In this document: piece after piece, positions 8,206 to 17,325 of the stretch
Position numbering within the stretch: the first letter of the stretch is position 1
How the letters are laid out: each line of letters begins with the position of its first letter
Assembly (NCBI RefSeq): GCF_018598225.1
Contig: NZ_JAHESF010000009.1
Coordinates: forward strand, 62,001 to 126,000
Direction of reading: 5' to 3'
From: Chryseosolibacter histidinae
Lineage (GTDB): Bacteria > Bacteroidota > Bacteroidia > Cytophagales > Cyclobacteriaceae
Length of the DNA stretch: 64,000 nucleotides
The notes under the pieces: model-generated
Told to the model about the DNA's origin: nothing
The model's database searches: none
What the model saw: the letters and a program-made list of their open reading frames with translations, nothing else
Position numbers and translations under genes: made by a program

Positions 8206-11055
8206 TCATTCAACCATAAGTTTCTTCGACAAACGCTTTCTCCCCACGATCACGTTGACCAGGTAGACACCGGGCCTTACATTCTCCTTCAGCGAAAGCA
8301 GCACATTGTTGCAGTCACCGTCACACTTCACTGTTTGGGTATGCACCACTTCACCAGTGGCGGAGATCACCTGCACCTGCGCGTCGTTCAGACTCTGCAT
8401 CACATCGCCCGAGACCGTCAGCGCAACCTCACGGCTGATGGCAGGATTCGGATACAGGCTAACCGCATCCTGTGTGTTATCCGATACCGGCATGGCTGCC
8501 GATGCCATCGCCGCAGCGGCAAGGTCGCCCGACTCCGAATAGGCGATCAGTCTGTTGGCCGGGATCGGTCTCTCCAGCGTGCCATCCGCCAGCTGCCATC
8601 CCACTTCCACATGGTCGTTTCCATTCGCTTCCTTGTGCAGCGCTTCGATGTAGTACTTGTATCCTGCCTTCAACGGAATGGGTGCTGATTGTTGGGAGGT
8701 GTACTTGTTCCACTGCTGAACTTTGGTGGCGCCGGTAACCGACGCGATCTTTACCTTGTTGCCTGGCGCTGCCGTGGTGCTCAGCCACAATTCACTGTTA
8801 TCGTCACTGGCGATCCAGAACACATAGTTACCGGTCTGGGGCACACACACCTGCGCGCGGATGCGGCTTCCGTAGTCATTGGCGTAATAAGTCTGCGTAG
8901 CGAAGCCACTGATGCCCTGGAGGTCGTCGTAGTCAGAATCTACCGGGATGCTCGAAACGGAAGTGCCCGGAATGTTTCTCCAGATCTCCCGCACAATCAG
9001 TCCACCGGTTCCCTCCGAGCACGACGGTGCATTTACCGTGATGCGGGCGTGCGCCATGCTCGACTCCCCTGCCGCATCCACCACTTTAGCGGTGATGGTG
9101 TAGGTTCCTGCTGTAACATTGTTCAACGAATATTGAAAAGGCTCTGTGGTATCTTCATAAACTTTGGTGGTGTCTTTGTAGAAGACCACTTTCGTGATGG
9201 GATGACCGGTATCCTGTGGCGATGCCGTGGCAAACATGAATATACTTGCCGGCTCTGTATACACCTGGCCTTCCACCGGTTCGTGCAGAATAATAGCGGG
9301 GGCGGTGTTCGCAGGATTGCCAAAGGGAATCAGCCTGTTTCCGGCGATGGGCCGCTCCAAGGTTCCGTCAGGAAGCTGCCATCCAACAGAAACATAGTCG
9401 TCGCCACTGATCTCCTTATGAAGCGCCTCGATGTAGTACCTGCGGCCGGCCTGAAGCGTCACCGGCGCAGATCGCTGCGAAGCATATTTGGTCCAGTTCC
9501 GGTAAGGCGCATATCCCGGCACCGAAGCGATCTTCACTTTTTTGATGGGATCGTCATCTGTGCTCAGCCAGAGCTCGCCCCTGTCGTCGCTGGCGATCCA
9601 GAAAGTGTAACTGCCCGTCATGGGAGGACATATGTAACCCCTCACCCTGCTGCCGTAGTTGTTGCCATGATACCGCGGCGACTCAAAAATCGTAAGCGCG
9701 GTGGTATGGTCCGGCGATTTATAATAATCCACACTGCTGATCTCCGTGCCCGTTTCATTTTGCCATACCTCCCACCGGATGGAGCCGGTGCCGGCGCACG
9801 CTGTACTGCCCGGTGTTGTAACACTGTCAATCGCCACATTTCTGAGAACAGGCAATCCTTCGTCCATCGTTTGCATATCGACGGCATACGTGTAACGGGT
9901 ACCTGCGTTAACGGGCTCGTGGATCACCACTTGCGTGCCACCTGAGTCAGCAGGAAAAGAAATATCCTGTACGAAGCTGTTATCGGGCGACGTGCTGCGT
10001 ATAGTGTAACCGATATCGTTGTAGCTCCGGTCTTCCAGGGTCGGCTCGATGGTATTCTCATCAACAGCCCTGGCCGTGAGCACGGGTGGATAGTTTTTGG
10101 AATTGGTACGAAACATTTCAGTGTCTGAAAACTCCGAGGCCCCACCCTCTTTTATCGCGCGGAGCTTGTAATAATAAACGGTGCGGGGTCTCAGGTTACG
10201 GTCGAAGTATGCATTCTGATCCCAGGGCACTGTGGCGATCAGCGCAAAGCCGGAAGTCTCTGACAACGACCTATAGATCTCCGTGCTGCTGCCGGGGTTG
10301 GGGTTGTAAAGGCTCAGGCCGATGTCGGTCTGATCACCGTATACCGGCTCGGGTGAAAATTCCGGCGCCGCCAGTGGCGTGGTAGCGCTTGCCGAGGCTA
10401 CATTCTGAAGCCAGGTGCCTCCTTCTTCATTCAATGTAACGTCGACGCTGAAGGTGTGGGTGGTTCCCGGCTGGAGCTCATACGCAGTGAACACTACGGT
10501 GCGACCGGAATCTGCCAGCGCCACGCCATCGTGAAATTCCGATGTGGGGCTGCTGATGTCGTAGCCCAGCTCCTGGTAACTTCTGTCGGTGAGGGTGAGC
10601 TCGATGGTATGGGCGTCAATGGCCCGTGCGGTGAAAACCGGCGGAAACCAATCTGACTCGGTAACGATCTTGTTTACATCCGAGAACGCTGAGTATTCTC
10701 CATTGAGCACAGACCTCGCTTTGTAATAGTAGGCTGTGCGTGGCTTCAGGCCTGAATCGAGGAAAGTTTGCTGGTCAGGCGCAACGGTAGCGATCAGCGC
10801 AAATTCACTTTCGGGCTGCGTAGACCTGTACATTTCCACGGAGCTCTCACCATCCGCATACACATACCAGTCAACAAACGTCCGGCGCATGTCTTTCACG
10901 AGCAGATACGGCACGACCGGCTGCAGGGCAACATCAGCAGGGATCACATTAATCTCACGGGGAGATTCACCGGAAAGCACTGAACTTTTAGCGGGCGCGC
11001 AAAAGCCAACCAGCATCCACACTAAAAAAGATGAACGGTAGAAATTTTTATTCAT
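8206..11055 (-). CDS. Fibronectin-III/PA14 multidomain secreted protein with T9SS sorting tail
   Basis: 949 residues from the ATG at 11055 (MNKNFYRSS..., a normal signal peptide). The frame is open further upstream, but that part has no signal peptide. Order: two or more fibronectin-III-like units (repeated YRSTQPESEFALIATV, YRSLSETSGFALIATV; TAYYYKARSV, TVYYYKLRAI), a PA14 domain (YGSRVRGYICPPMTGSYTFWI, then DDRGELWLSTD), an Ig-like unit (VVFYKDTTKVYEDTTEPF), and a second PA14 copy (YGSRIRAQVCVPQTGNYVFWI). The tail (VSLYPNPAISRE..., ending RLSKKLMVE) is a T9SS C-terminal domain. PA14 domains often bind carbohydrate, so adhesion or glycan binding at the surface is the likely role; no catalytic domain is visible. 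Confidence 0.85.
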   Translation of the reverse strand: MNKNFYRSSFLVWMLVGFCAPAKSSVLSGESPREINVIPADVALQPVVPYLLVKDMRRTFVDWYVYADGESSVEMYRSTQPESEFALIATVAPDQQTFLDSGLKPRTAYYYKARSVLNGEYSAFSDVNKIVTESDWFPPVFTARAIDAHTIELTLTDRSYQELGYDISSPTSEFHDGVALADSGRTVVFTAYELQPGTTHTFSVDVTLNEEGGTWLQNVASASATTPLAAPEFSPEPVYGDQTDIGLSLYNPNPGSSTEIYRSLSETSGFALIATVPWDQNAYFDRNLRPRTVYYYKLRAIKEGGASEFSDTEMFRTNSKNYPPVLTARAVDENTIEPTLEDRSYNDIGYTIRSTSPDNSFVQDISFPADSGGTQVVIHEPVNAGTRYTYAVDMQTMDEGLPVLRNVAIDSVTTPGSTACAGTGSIRWEVWQNETGTEISSVDYYKSPDHTTALTIFESPRYHGNNYGSRVRGYICPPMTGSYTFWIASDDRGELWLSTDDDPIKKVKIASVPGYAPYRNWTKYASQRSAPVTLQAGRRYYIEALHKEISGDDYVSVGWQLPDGTLERPIAGNRLIPFGNPANTAPAIILHEPVEGQVYTEPASIFMFATASPQDTGHPITKVVFYKDTTKVYEDTTEPFQYSLNNVTAGTYTITAKVVDAAGESSMAHARITVNAPSCSEGTGGLIVREIWRNIPGTSVSSIPVDSDYDDLQGISGFATQTYYANDYGSRIRAQVCVPQTGNYVFWIASDDNSELWLSTTAAPGNKVKIASVTGATKVQQWNKYTSQQSAPIPLKAGYKYYIEALHKEANGNDHVEVGWQLADGTLERPIPANRLIAYSESGDLAAAAMASAAMPVSDNTQDAVSLYPNPAISREVALTVSGDVMQSLNDAQVQVISATGEVVHTQTVKCDGDCNNVLLSLKENVRPGVYLVNVIVGRKRLSKKLMVE

Positions 11056-11297
11056 AGAGAAAGTTTGCGCGTAATCGAATATTATTGTGCCCGCCGATGC
11101 AGATCCGGCGATGTAGTGCGGGTAAACCGGGCGTTGGAATCGGCTGTAAGTGGACGCTGGAACCATGCGATGATAAAAAAATATCGCAGGATCTAAACGT
11201 CGAACAAAGGAAGCGCCGTCGCGGCTATGGGACGGGTTGTAGAGAAACGGTGGCTACTGAAAGTGGAGCGAAATTTTATCAGCTCACAGAAAGCAGA

Positions 11298-11663
11298 TCA
11301 GCTGATGTAATCTTCTGTTTTAATACTGGCATTGTTCTCACGGTTGCCCCGGATCACTTCCAGCTCTTTTTTCACTTCACGCAGGAAAGGATTGTCGAAA
11401 ATCGAGTTGAAGGGTATTACACTGGTAATGCTTTTCAGACTCAGCGTATCTTTGCTGAAAAAATAACCGCTCCTGTCATATCCCCTGATCACAATGATGG
11501 GGTCGTCATCGTCGATGAGAATATCCCTGACGGCAGTGATGTAGGTGTCGGGCCCCAGCTCGGGCGAGGTAATACCGATCATGGTTCCGGAGTCATGGCT
11601 TTCCATCAACGATTTCAGGATCTCGTCAGCAGAAGTAACAATTTCAACAACGATCTTATCCAT
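11298..11663 (-). CDS. Small hypothetical protein, paralogue of the next gene upstream
   Basis: 121 residues, no signal peptide, acidic, probably cytoplasmic. It is clearly related to the product of 11747-12121. Shared features in order: ILK-x-L, SG followed by a GI-x-S, LG, AV-x-x-I, an I-I-x-x-x-x-Y-D-x-SG turn, and a closing I-x-x-x-x-PFN-x-x-x-x-NP. The pattern of short beta strands is reminiscent of small beta-barrel folds such as Sm-like proteins, but that is only an impression. The 83-base gap and shared strand suggest co-transcription with its paralogue. Function not recognised. Confidence 0.7.
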   Translation of the reverse strand: MDKIVVEIVTSADEILKSLMESHDSGTMIGITSPELGPDTYITAVRDILIDDDDPIIVIRGYDRSGYFFSKDTLSLKSITSVIPFNSIFDNPFLREVKKELEVIRGNRENNASIKTEDYIS

Positions 11664-11746
11664 GCCCTTCTTCTATAATTGTGGAAAAAAATCCATCTTA
11701 TATGATGGATAAAAATTATGCCAGCGCCCGCGCTTCCCGAACAGCG

Positions 11747-12121
11747 TTACCGGTACAGACCAGGCCTTTCAGCGTTCATGCTAGGGTTGGTATAAACCCT
11801 GTTAAAAGGACAAACCATGTGGATCTCATCGACGGATACCCTCGTTCTGGCAAGCATGTGCCCGCTCATATCGTAACGGTTCAGCGTAATGATCTCTTCT
11901 CTTGCGTTGGATTCGATCTTCTCTACAGCCGCGAGAAACATTCCCTCGCCCAAAGCCCGCGAATAGATGCCTACCACGTTGCCAGACATGCTGCTGATCA
12001 CCAGTTCTTTCAGAATGCCCTTCCTGGTCCTGACAAAATCGAATGGAACAACCTCCGCACTGGAAGCATATTCTTTTTTAGGAAAATTCAGCCATCCGAA
12101 TTTTTCTTTTAAACTCATCAT
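11747..12121 (-). CDS. Small hypothetical protein, paralogue of 11298-11663
   Basis: 124 residues. Two ATG codons in tandem (12121, 12118) open the frame. The N-terminal 25 residues (KEKFGWLNFPKKEY...) are specific to this copy. The remainder aligns with the downstream gene: ILKELVISSMSGNVVGIYS against ILKSLMESHDSGTMIGITS, and CPFNRVYTNPS against IPFNSIFDNPF. This is a local tandem duplication of an unrecognised family with no signal peptide or membrane segment. Function not recognised. Confidence 0.7.
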   Translation of the reverse strand: MMSLKEKFGWLNFPKKEYASSAEVVPFDFVRTRKGILKELVISSMSGNVVGIYSRALGEGMFLAAVEKIESNAREEIITLNRYDMSGHMLARTRVSVDEIHMVCPFNRVYTNPSMNAERPGLYR

Positions 12122-12195
12122 GTAGTGTTAACCTTCGGTATTATAAAGCGGCTGTAAAAAATCATGCCACCACGGTTTGGGTAGGCACGTTAAAA

Positions 12196-12226
12196 AATTG
12201 ACAGTTGACAAGGGGCAATTGACAAT
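12196..12226. repeat. Interspersed repeat, word family D (AATTGACAGTTGACAA)
   Basis: A single arm of tandem TTGACA words. Its sequence is nearly the reverse complement of 54890-54920 (including the central GGGGCA/GGGCA variation). It lies between the hypothetical gene starting at 12121 and the TonB receptor stop at 12275. Confidence 0.7.
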
Positions 12227-12274
12227 AGTTCCTCGCTTTAACGAAAGGTGATGCGTCAGCTGACCCTTTTTAAA

Positions 12275-14695
12275 CTAGATCTTAACCTGTATCGTCAGAA
12301 AATAACCTCGTCCATCAGACGGAAGTATACCAGGCCCGGGATAGCCTGTTGCCCGGCGGGTGAAGTACATACGGTCTGCGAGGTTGTTGACACTTGCCTC
12401 GAACCTGAGCTTTTTGAGCTGATACGATAAGCTGACATCCATGATGGCATAGGCGGGAATGGTGCCTACCACGGCCGACACACCACCATCCGTGGCATTG
12501 GTGGCATCGGCGAACTGGTCAGACAGATAGGTATACTGAAACGATCCCCTGAGGTTGCCATATCCCAGCCGCACACCGCTCTTCAGGTTTACGGCAGGAA
12601 CAAACTCTACTTCGTTACCTGTCACGCCGGGGATGTCGCTGGCCTCGTAAACCGAATGGATAAGCGCAATATTATTGAAGACGACCCCGCTCCACTGATA
12701 CTGTTGTGGGAAGATCAGTCCGAGCACATCTGCTTCGGCGTAAGCTTCCACACCCTGGATCACCGCCCGGCCTATGTTGCCACGCCGGCGTACCACGCGC
12801 TCCCGTTCGTCATACGTCTGCACTTCACCGATGCGGTTATCGTAATTGAGATAGAAAACGCTGACATCGTAATTAAAAAGCACGGTTTGTTCACTGCGCA
12901 CGCCCAGGTCGAACGAATAACCTTTTTCATCCTGAAGGTTCGGGTCGATCTCTGACGAAGGGTTGGCGATGCGCATATCGCTGAACGTGATAGACCGGTA
13001 ATTCTGCGAAATGTTGGTGTAGAGCTCCACATGCGTTAGAGGCTTATAGCTCAGACCGATGCCGGCCAGCAGAAAATGGCGGCCCTTCACCCGGTCTTCT
13101 TCCGTACGGGTCCTTTCCAGCACATTGCCGGCCAGGTCCTTGAAAACCGTGTCGTAGTAACCTTCTGCCGTGGTGCGAATGTGCTCAAACCGGATGCCGG
13201 GTGTAATGGAAAACTTCTCGTGAACGTAGAAGATGTTCTCGGCAAAAAGTGAAACGTTGCGGTTAGGAAAACGGTAGTCGTAGGTGATGTACTCGTCAGG
13301 ATTCACAAAATTGAAATCGGCATCCCGGCTGGTGCTTCCCAGGCCCTGAACACTGTGGTTGAATCCTTTGTAAAAACGACTGCCCACCAGCACCACGGAG
13401 GGCACCTTGCCGATGGAATAACGTTTCAGGAACCGCGCTTCGGCGCCCCAGTTGGTAAAGTCACCTTTGATGAGGTCGCGCTCGCTGCTATCGTCTATGG
13501 TGGCCACACGATTGGGACGGAAGCCAAGGGAATACCGGTAAGCGGAAAGGCCGAACAAGCGCAGGTTGAGATCGCTGGTGGCGCTGATCTTGTGATCGAG
13601 GTGCAACGCCAGCAGGTTCCAGTTCACCTTGAACCAGTTCCTTTCACGGTTGGTCTGGCGCGGATCGGTCCTGAACATATCGTCTGTGAGTCCGCCGGGT
13701 TGCTGGGCGAGGTATCCCATTTGCGTTACATCCACACCGATCTTCATTTTTGGTGTTACGGCATAATTGATGTTGGCAAAAAACGTGTGGTTGTTGAAGT
13801 GAGAATTGTCTCGCCATCCATCACCGCGTTTGTACTGAAAGAAAGTGTAATAACTGAGCTTGTTCGCGGTGCCGCTGGCGCTGGTAAAGGCATTGTAAAA
13901 ACCGAAGGAGCCCGCGGTCTGCCGTGCTACGAGTGCCAGCTTGCGGTCAGCGACCGGCTTCTTCATGATGAAGTTGATGAGCCCGCCAAACTGGGTGCCG
14001 TATTGCAACGATGCCGCACCACGCACGATCTCGATGCGACCGATACCTTCCACCGGCGGCGTGTAATAACTTTCGGGATACCCCAGGGCGTCTGCGCTGA
14101 TATCGTATCCGTTCTGCCGTACGTTAAAATTAGAAGTGCGGTTAGGATCGAGGCCGCGGCCGCCGATGCTGAGCTGCAGCCCTGCACCATCATTCTCCCA
14201 GATGTTGATCCCAGCCACCTTGCTATAGATCTGGCGGGCGTTGTTCGTGGCCAGGTTCACCGTGAGCTGCTCCGGGATGATCACCTCCGATTTTTTGCCT
14301 TCGTAGATGCCCATGTTCTCTACAGAACGCATGCGCGTAAAACCGAAATCTACCGCAGCATCTGTTACCGTGATCTCCTCGAGCGTTTCAGCGCGTGATG
14401 CAAGCCGTACGCGCACGTGCTGGTTGTTATTCTGGATGGTTACCGGTTGCTGATGGTATTGAAATCCCGGGCTGGTGAAATGCAGTATGTAGCTTCCGTT
14501 AGGCAGATCTTCGAAAAGGAACCTGCCACGTCCATCGGCCATGGTGGAGCTTTTTCCGTCGTTGAGATACACCACACATTCTTTGATGGCCGTGCTGTCT
14601 TCCTGCGCGCTCACCGTGCCCGAGAGGCGATACTGCGAAAAAGCGCTCAGTGACACACAACAAAAAAAGACTATGCTAAAAACCTTTGATCTCAT
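12275..14695 (-). CDS. FecA-like TonB-dependent outer-membrane receptor
   Basis: 806 residues from the ATG at 14695, which gives a clean signal peptide (MRSKVFSIVFFCCVSLSAFSQ). The upstream extension of the frame reads through the preceding gene. Residues about 22-105 are a carboxypeptidase-regulatory-like domain (GRFLFEDLPNGSYILHFTSPGF). The plug begins near EEITVTDAAV and includes IEIVRGAASLQYGTQFGGLINF. The rest is a 22-strand-type barrel ending in GRGYFLTIQVKI. It overlaps the 3' end of the HTTM gene by 20 bases, suggesting translational coupling. As the last gene of the imelysin operon it is likely to import an iron complex; the substrate is not predictable. Confidence 0.9.
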   Translation of the reverse strand: MRSKVFSIVFFCCVSLSAFSQYRLSGTVSAQEDSTAIKECVVYLNDGKSSTMADGRGRFLFEDLPNGSYILHFTSPGFQYHQQPVTIQNNNQHVRVRLASRAETLEEITVTDAAVDFGFTRMRSVENMGIYEGKKSEVIIPEQLTVNLATNNARQIYSKVAGINIWENDGAGLQLSIGGRGLDPNRTSNFNVRQNGYDISADALGYPESYYTPPVEGIGRIEIVRGAASLQYGTQFGGLINFIMKKPVADRKLALVARQTAGSFGFYNAFTSASGTANKLSYYTFFQYKRGDGWRDNSHFNNHTFFANINYAVTPKMKIGVDVTQMGYLAQQPGGLTDDMFRTDPRQTNRERNWFKVNWNLLALHLDHKISATSDLNLRLFGLSAYRYSLGFRPNRVATIDDSSERDLIKGDFTNWGAEARFLKRYSIGKVPSVVLVGSRFYKGFNHSVQGLGSTSRDADFNFVNPDEYITYDYRFPNRNVSLFAENIFYVHEKFSITPGIRFEHIRTTAEGYYDTVFKDLAGNVLERTRTEEDRVKGRHFLLAGIGLSYKPLTHVELYTNISQNYRSITFSDMRIANPSSEIDPNLQDEKGYSFDLGVRSEQTVLFNYDVSVFYLNYDNRIGEVQTYDERERVVRRRGNIGRAVIQGVEAYAEADVLGLIFPQQYQWSGVVFNNIALIHSVYEASDIPGVTGNEVEFVPAVNLKSGVRLGYGNLRGSFQYTYLSDQFADATNATDGGVSAVVGTIPAYAIMDVSLSYQLKKLRFEASVNNLADRMYFTRRATGYPGPGILPSDGRGYFLTIQVKI

Positions 14696-16022
14696 AACCG
14701 GGTGGTAATATCCAGGGCTTATCGTTGAATGATTCGTGTTCGTTCGAAAGATTGGTGCCCGCATCCACCAGCGGTCTTCCCAGCCTGCCGTTGAGCGCCA
14801 CGTAAGAATCGACGTAAACTTCCGGCGACCGAAATCCCTGCGCGGCAAAATGATCGCGGAGCATGTGGGCATATTGCAGGATCATGTCAGGCTGTGTGGC
14901 CATCATCTTTTCCTGCAGTGTGGTGAGAAACTCGCTGTTATCTACCACCACCTGCTTACCTGCGCCATCTTTCACAGTGAACTGTGCATAACCCGCCTTT
15001 TCCATCAGCATCACACGCCATGAAAAGCGATACCCCTGCTCGCTCCAGAACAGCTCGCCGGGATACAACACATACCGGAACGGCAGCGCTGCCTGCACCA
15101 GAAAGAAGATGCAGAAGGCCGGTTTCAGCAGCTTTGTTACACGCACAGGGTACTTATATTCTCCGGAAGCATTGACGAGGTTGGGCACCCTGATCCATGC
15201 CGCCATGGTGCCAATGATCTTTGCATGAACGTTTTCCGGGAAGAAAACCAGGGCTGTTACGATCATGATGTAAGGAAACATGCCGATGGGAAACAGTATC
15301 GCGGTAAGCAAATGAAAGATCACCACGGCCCCATAGCCAACCACGCGGGTGCGGCGGTTCAGCAACAGAAAAGCGATGCTCAGATCATACACACAACCGA
15401 GCCAGCTGAACGCATAAGCTACCCAGGTATAATTGAACAACGGCCCGATGATGGGAAGATCATTCTTGGCGGGAAGCCAGATGCGCAGTGGCATCGCCTG
15501 CAACAGCCAGTCGCTGTTCAGTTTGGCGATACCGGCAAAAACATAAACAAGGCATACAAAGAGCTTGACGGAATCTACACACCATCGGGGCACCTTGCCT
15601 GAGAGTAGCTTTTTATTACGGAAGGCATCCACGGAAAAACAGGCATGTGCCGGCAGAAAGATCATCATCAGGCAAATCATGCTGATGAAGTAGTAGTGGT
15701 TCAGGTACGTGCTCTTATCGATCAGCTCGATGTAAGTGAACGTGAGGAACAACCCTGCGCTGGCCATCCTGTAAAGGAAGCCGAAAGCAACCATGACCGC
15801 GCAGAGGGCACAGAGCGCGAAGAGAACGTAGGTGTACGCTCCCAGCGGCTTCACAAACCCGAAGCCATAAAATGTAAAAAAGAATTTCGGCTGAATGTAA
15901 AGATCATGGATCCAGCCCTTGGCCCAGAAGCGAACCATACTTCCAAAGATCAGCAACCCCAGGGCTATTCTGAAAACAGCCAGTGGAGCGGCGGAGGTCA
16001 TTCTCTGAAAGTATGCACTCAT
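14676..16022 (-). CDS. HTTM-domain (vitamin K-dependent gamma-carboxylase-like) membrane protein
   Basis: 448 residues with about eight to ten hydrophobic helices in the first 290 residues, then a soluble C-terminal region. The order of conserved stretches (FRIALGLLIFGSMVRF, YLNHYYFISMICLMMIFLPA, VYVFAGIAKLNSDWL, VYDLSIAFLLLNRRTR, and FPIGMFPY) matches the horizontally transferred transmembrane (HTTM) domain related to vitamin K-dependent gamma-glutamyl carboxylase. Bacterial members have mostly unknown substrates. In Bacteroidota the family is found beside imelysin and DUF4856 genes, as here. Its 3' end overlaps the TonB receptor start by 20 bases, and a family E repeat hairpin fills the gap to the imelysin gene. 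Confidence 0.85.
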   Translation of the reverse strand: MSAYFQRMTSAAPLAVFRIALGLLIFGSMVRFWAKGWIHDLYIQPKFFFTFYGFGFVKPLGAYTYVLFALCALCAVMVAFGFLYRMASAGLFLTFTYIELIDKSTYLNHYYFISMICLMMIFLPAHACFSVDAFRNKKLLSGKVPRWCVDSVKLFVCLVYVFAGIAKLNSDWLLQAMPLRIWLPAKNDLPIIGPLFNYTWVAYAFSWLGCVYDLSIAFLLLNRRTRVVGYGAVVIFHLLTAILFPIGMFPYIMIVTALVFFPENVHAKIIGTMAAWIRVPNLVNASGEYKYPVRVTKLLKPAFCIFFLVQAALPFRYVLYPGELFWSEQGYRFSWRVMLMEKAGYAQFTVKDGAGKQVVVDNSEFLTTLQEKMMATQPDMILQYAHMLRDHFAAQGFRSPEVYVDSYVALNGRLGRPLVDAGTNLSNEHESFNDKPWILPPGYEIKGF

Positions 16023-16023
16023 A

Positions 16024-16095
16024 GTCGGTAAGCGGTATTCGGTAATCGGTATTCGGTCACCGGCGCTGATTACCGATCACCGATTACTGATCACC
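16024..16095. repeat. Reiterated-word hairpin, family E (GGTAATCGGTATTC)
   Basis: Left arm 16024-16060 repeats CGGTATTCGGTAATCGGTATT-type words. Right arm 16066-16095 carries inverted copies (GATTACCGATCACCGATTAC). It occupies almost the whole gap between the HTTM start (16022) and the imelysin stop (16098), inside the operon. Confidence 0.75.
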
Positions 16096-16097
16096 AT

Positions 16098-17231
16098 TTA
16101 GTCGCCGTCGTTATCGGTGTAGGTTATCGTTACGCTCATGGCGGAGGTCATATCCACTTTCAGGATCCGCACCATCTTCTGCATGGCAGCATAAACATCG
16201 AGCATAGCCTGGTTGTTGGTCTGTACCTGCTGGGTAAGGTTGGGCGAAAGGGGCTCAAGCTTGCCGTTGATCTCTGAAAACTGATTTTTGATCACCGTCG
16301 ACAGCAGCGTTCCCGAGGCCGCATCTTTTGCTTCCAGCGCATCGAGGTAAGATGCCAGCGACGGTCCTTCCGTGCCGGTCACTACATCTTTACCGTTGAA
16401 GAAACCTTGCACGGCGAGGGTTGCATTTTTGACAAGGGCAAGTGAAAGGTCTTTCTTGTAAAAAGCCTCCACTTTTTCAGGGTACGGAACGCCTGCCGTG
16501 GTAACGGTTGCCCCCGAGGGGATGCCGATCTTTCCGGTGCGGATGTAACGTTCAAAATACAGCACGTAGGCATTCACCACCAGGCCTGTGGAAGAGCTCA
16601 CATCAAGCCCGGTTTTGCTGATGAACGTATCGCGATAAGTGCCCCATTCCGTGATCACATTCGTGAGCAGTGTATTCATGCGCGAGGTGAGGCGTTTGAT
16701 GTAGGCCGTGCGTTTGGGGCCTTCGACGGAAGCGGTATAATACGCCACGATAGCCTGATCGTCACTGCCCACACCGTTGATCAGATAATCGAGGGCGGGG
16801 AATCCCTGGCGGGTGTACGAAGCAGGAAGATCGAGACTGGCAGAAGGGTCGCTGATGTTGGCCGCAATGCCATTCACGTCTGTGGGATAGATGTTGAAAA
16901 AACTCCGGAGCGTGTACCGGTCCGCTGGGCCGAACTCGAACAGCTCAACTTTCTGCCATTCTGCATACGCATCAACCCAGGCTGCACGGAACGCAACCAG
17001 TGAGGCGGCATCCGGTGCGGTGGCAAATGCATCACCTTTACTCACCATCACATCGAACTTACCTTTGAAGGCTGCATACGACGGCACAATGATGTTGTCT
17101 GCCCAATGCGTAAGAATGGGTTTCCGGTCTTTGGCATTCTCGCCGGGAGACGGATCGCCATTGTTACCCCCACAGGCGGAGAGGATCAGCACAACAACAC
17201 CCAGCGCAGTTATCTTATTCAGTTTGGTCAT
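16098..17231 (-). CDS. Imelysin family (M75-like) lipoprotein
   Basis: 377 residues from the ATG at 17231; the longer frame starts with TTG inside a repeat. Lipoprotein signal VLILSACGG. Imelysin features: HWADNIIVPSYAAF near the N-terminus, WQKVELFEFGPAD, and the GxHxxE-equivalent position reading G-F-P-A-L-D (QGFPALDYLI). As in many imelysin-like proteins, the canonical His is replaced, so peptidase activity is unlikely. The family is associated with iron uptake and regulated by iron in other bacteria. Here it is the second gene of the DUF4856-imelysin-HTTM-TonB operon and probably works at the periplasmic face of the outer membrane. Confidence 0.9.
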   Translation of the reverse strand: MTKLNKITALGVVVLILSACGGNNGDPSPGENAKDRKPILTHWADNIIVPSYAAFKGKFDVMVSKGDAFATAPDAASLVAFRAAWVDAYAEWQKVELFEFGPADRYTLRSFFNIYPTDVNGIAANISDPSASLDLPASYTRQGFPALDYLINGVGSDDQAIVAYYTASVEGPKRTAYIKRLTSRMNTLLTNVITEWGTYRDTFISKTGLDVSSSTGLVVNAYVLYFERYIRTGKIGIPSGATVTTAGVPYPEKVEAFYKKDLSLALVKNATLAVQGFFNGKDVVTGTEGPSLASYLDALEAKDAASGTLLSTVIKNQFSEINGKLEPLSPNLTQQVQTNNQAMLDVYAAMQKMVRILKVDMTSAMSVTITYTDNDGD

Positions 17232-17239
17232 GCATTTCA

Positions 17240-17325
17240 AAATTTAAAGTTTCAGGTTTAAAGTTTAAAGTTCTTCAAAGGGACTCTACACCTCGACGAA
17301 CTTTAAACCTGAAACTTGAAACTTC
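17240..17325. repeat. Reiterated-word hairpin, family C (GTTTCAGGTTTAAAG)
   Basis: Left arm 17240-17273 and right arm 17298-17325 are made of TTTAAAGTTT/GTTTCAGG words in opposite orientation. It fills the gap between the imelysin start and the DUF4856 stop (17326), ending on the base before the stop codon. A second copy is at 51917-51992. Confidence 0.75.

Noticed and set aside
8689-9945. 418-residue plus-strand frame opposite the PA14/T9SS gene
   Set aside because: It is the antisense of a protein with clear domains, and its residue make-up (Arg/His/Cys-rich) is typical of shadow frames.
13355-14398. 347-residue plus-strand frame opposite the TonB receptor
   Set aside because: Antisense of the plug and barrel region; no family features and no promoter or signal.
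14696-14872. N-terminal extension of the TonB receptor frame
   Set aside because: It lies wholly within the HTTM gene in another frame and lacks a signal peptide; the ATG at 14695 starts a normal one.
16024-16095. Possible small CRISPR-like array (repeated CGGTATTC words)
   Set aside because: The repeats are 7-10 bases, contiguous and inverted to a hairpin; there are no spacers and no cas genes. Classed as a word-repeat hairpin.
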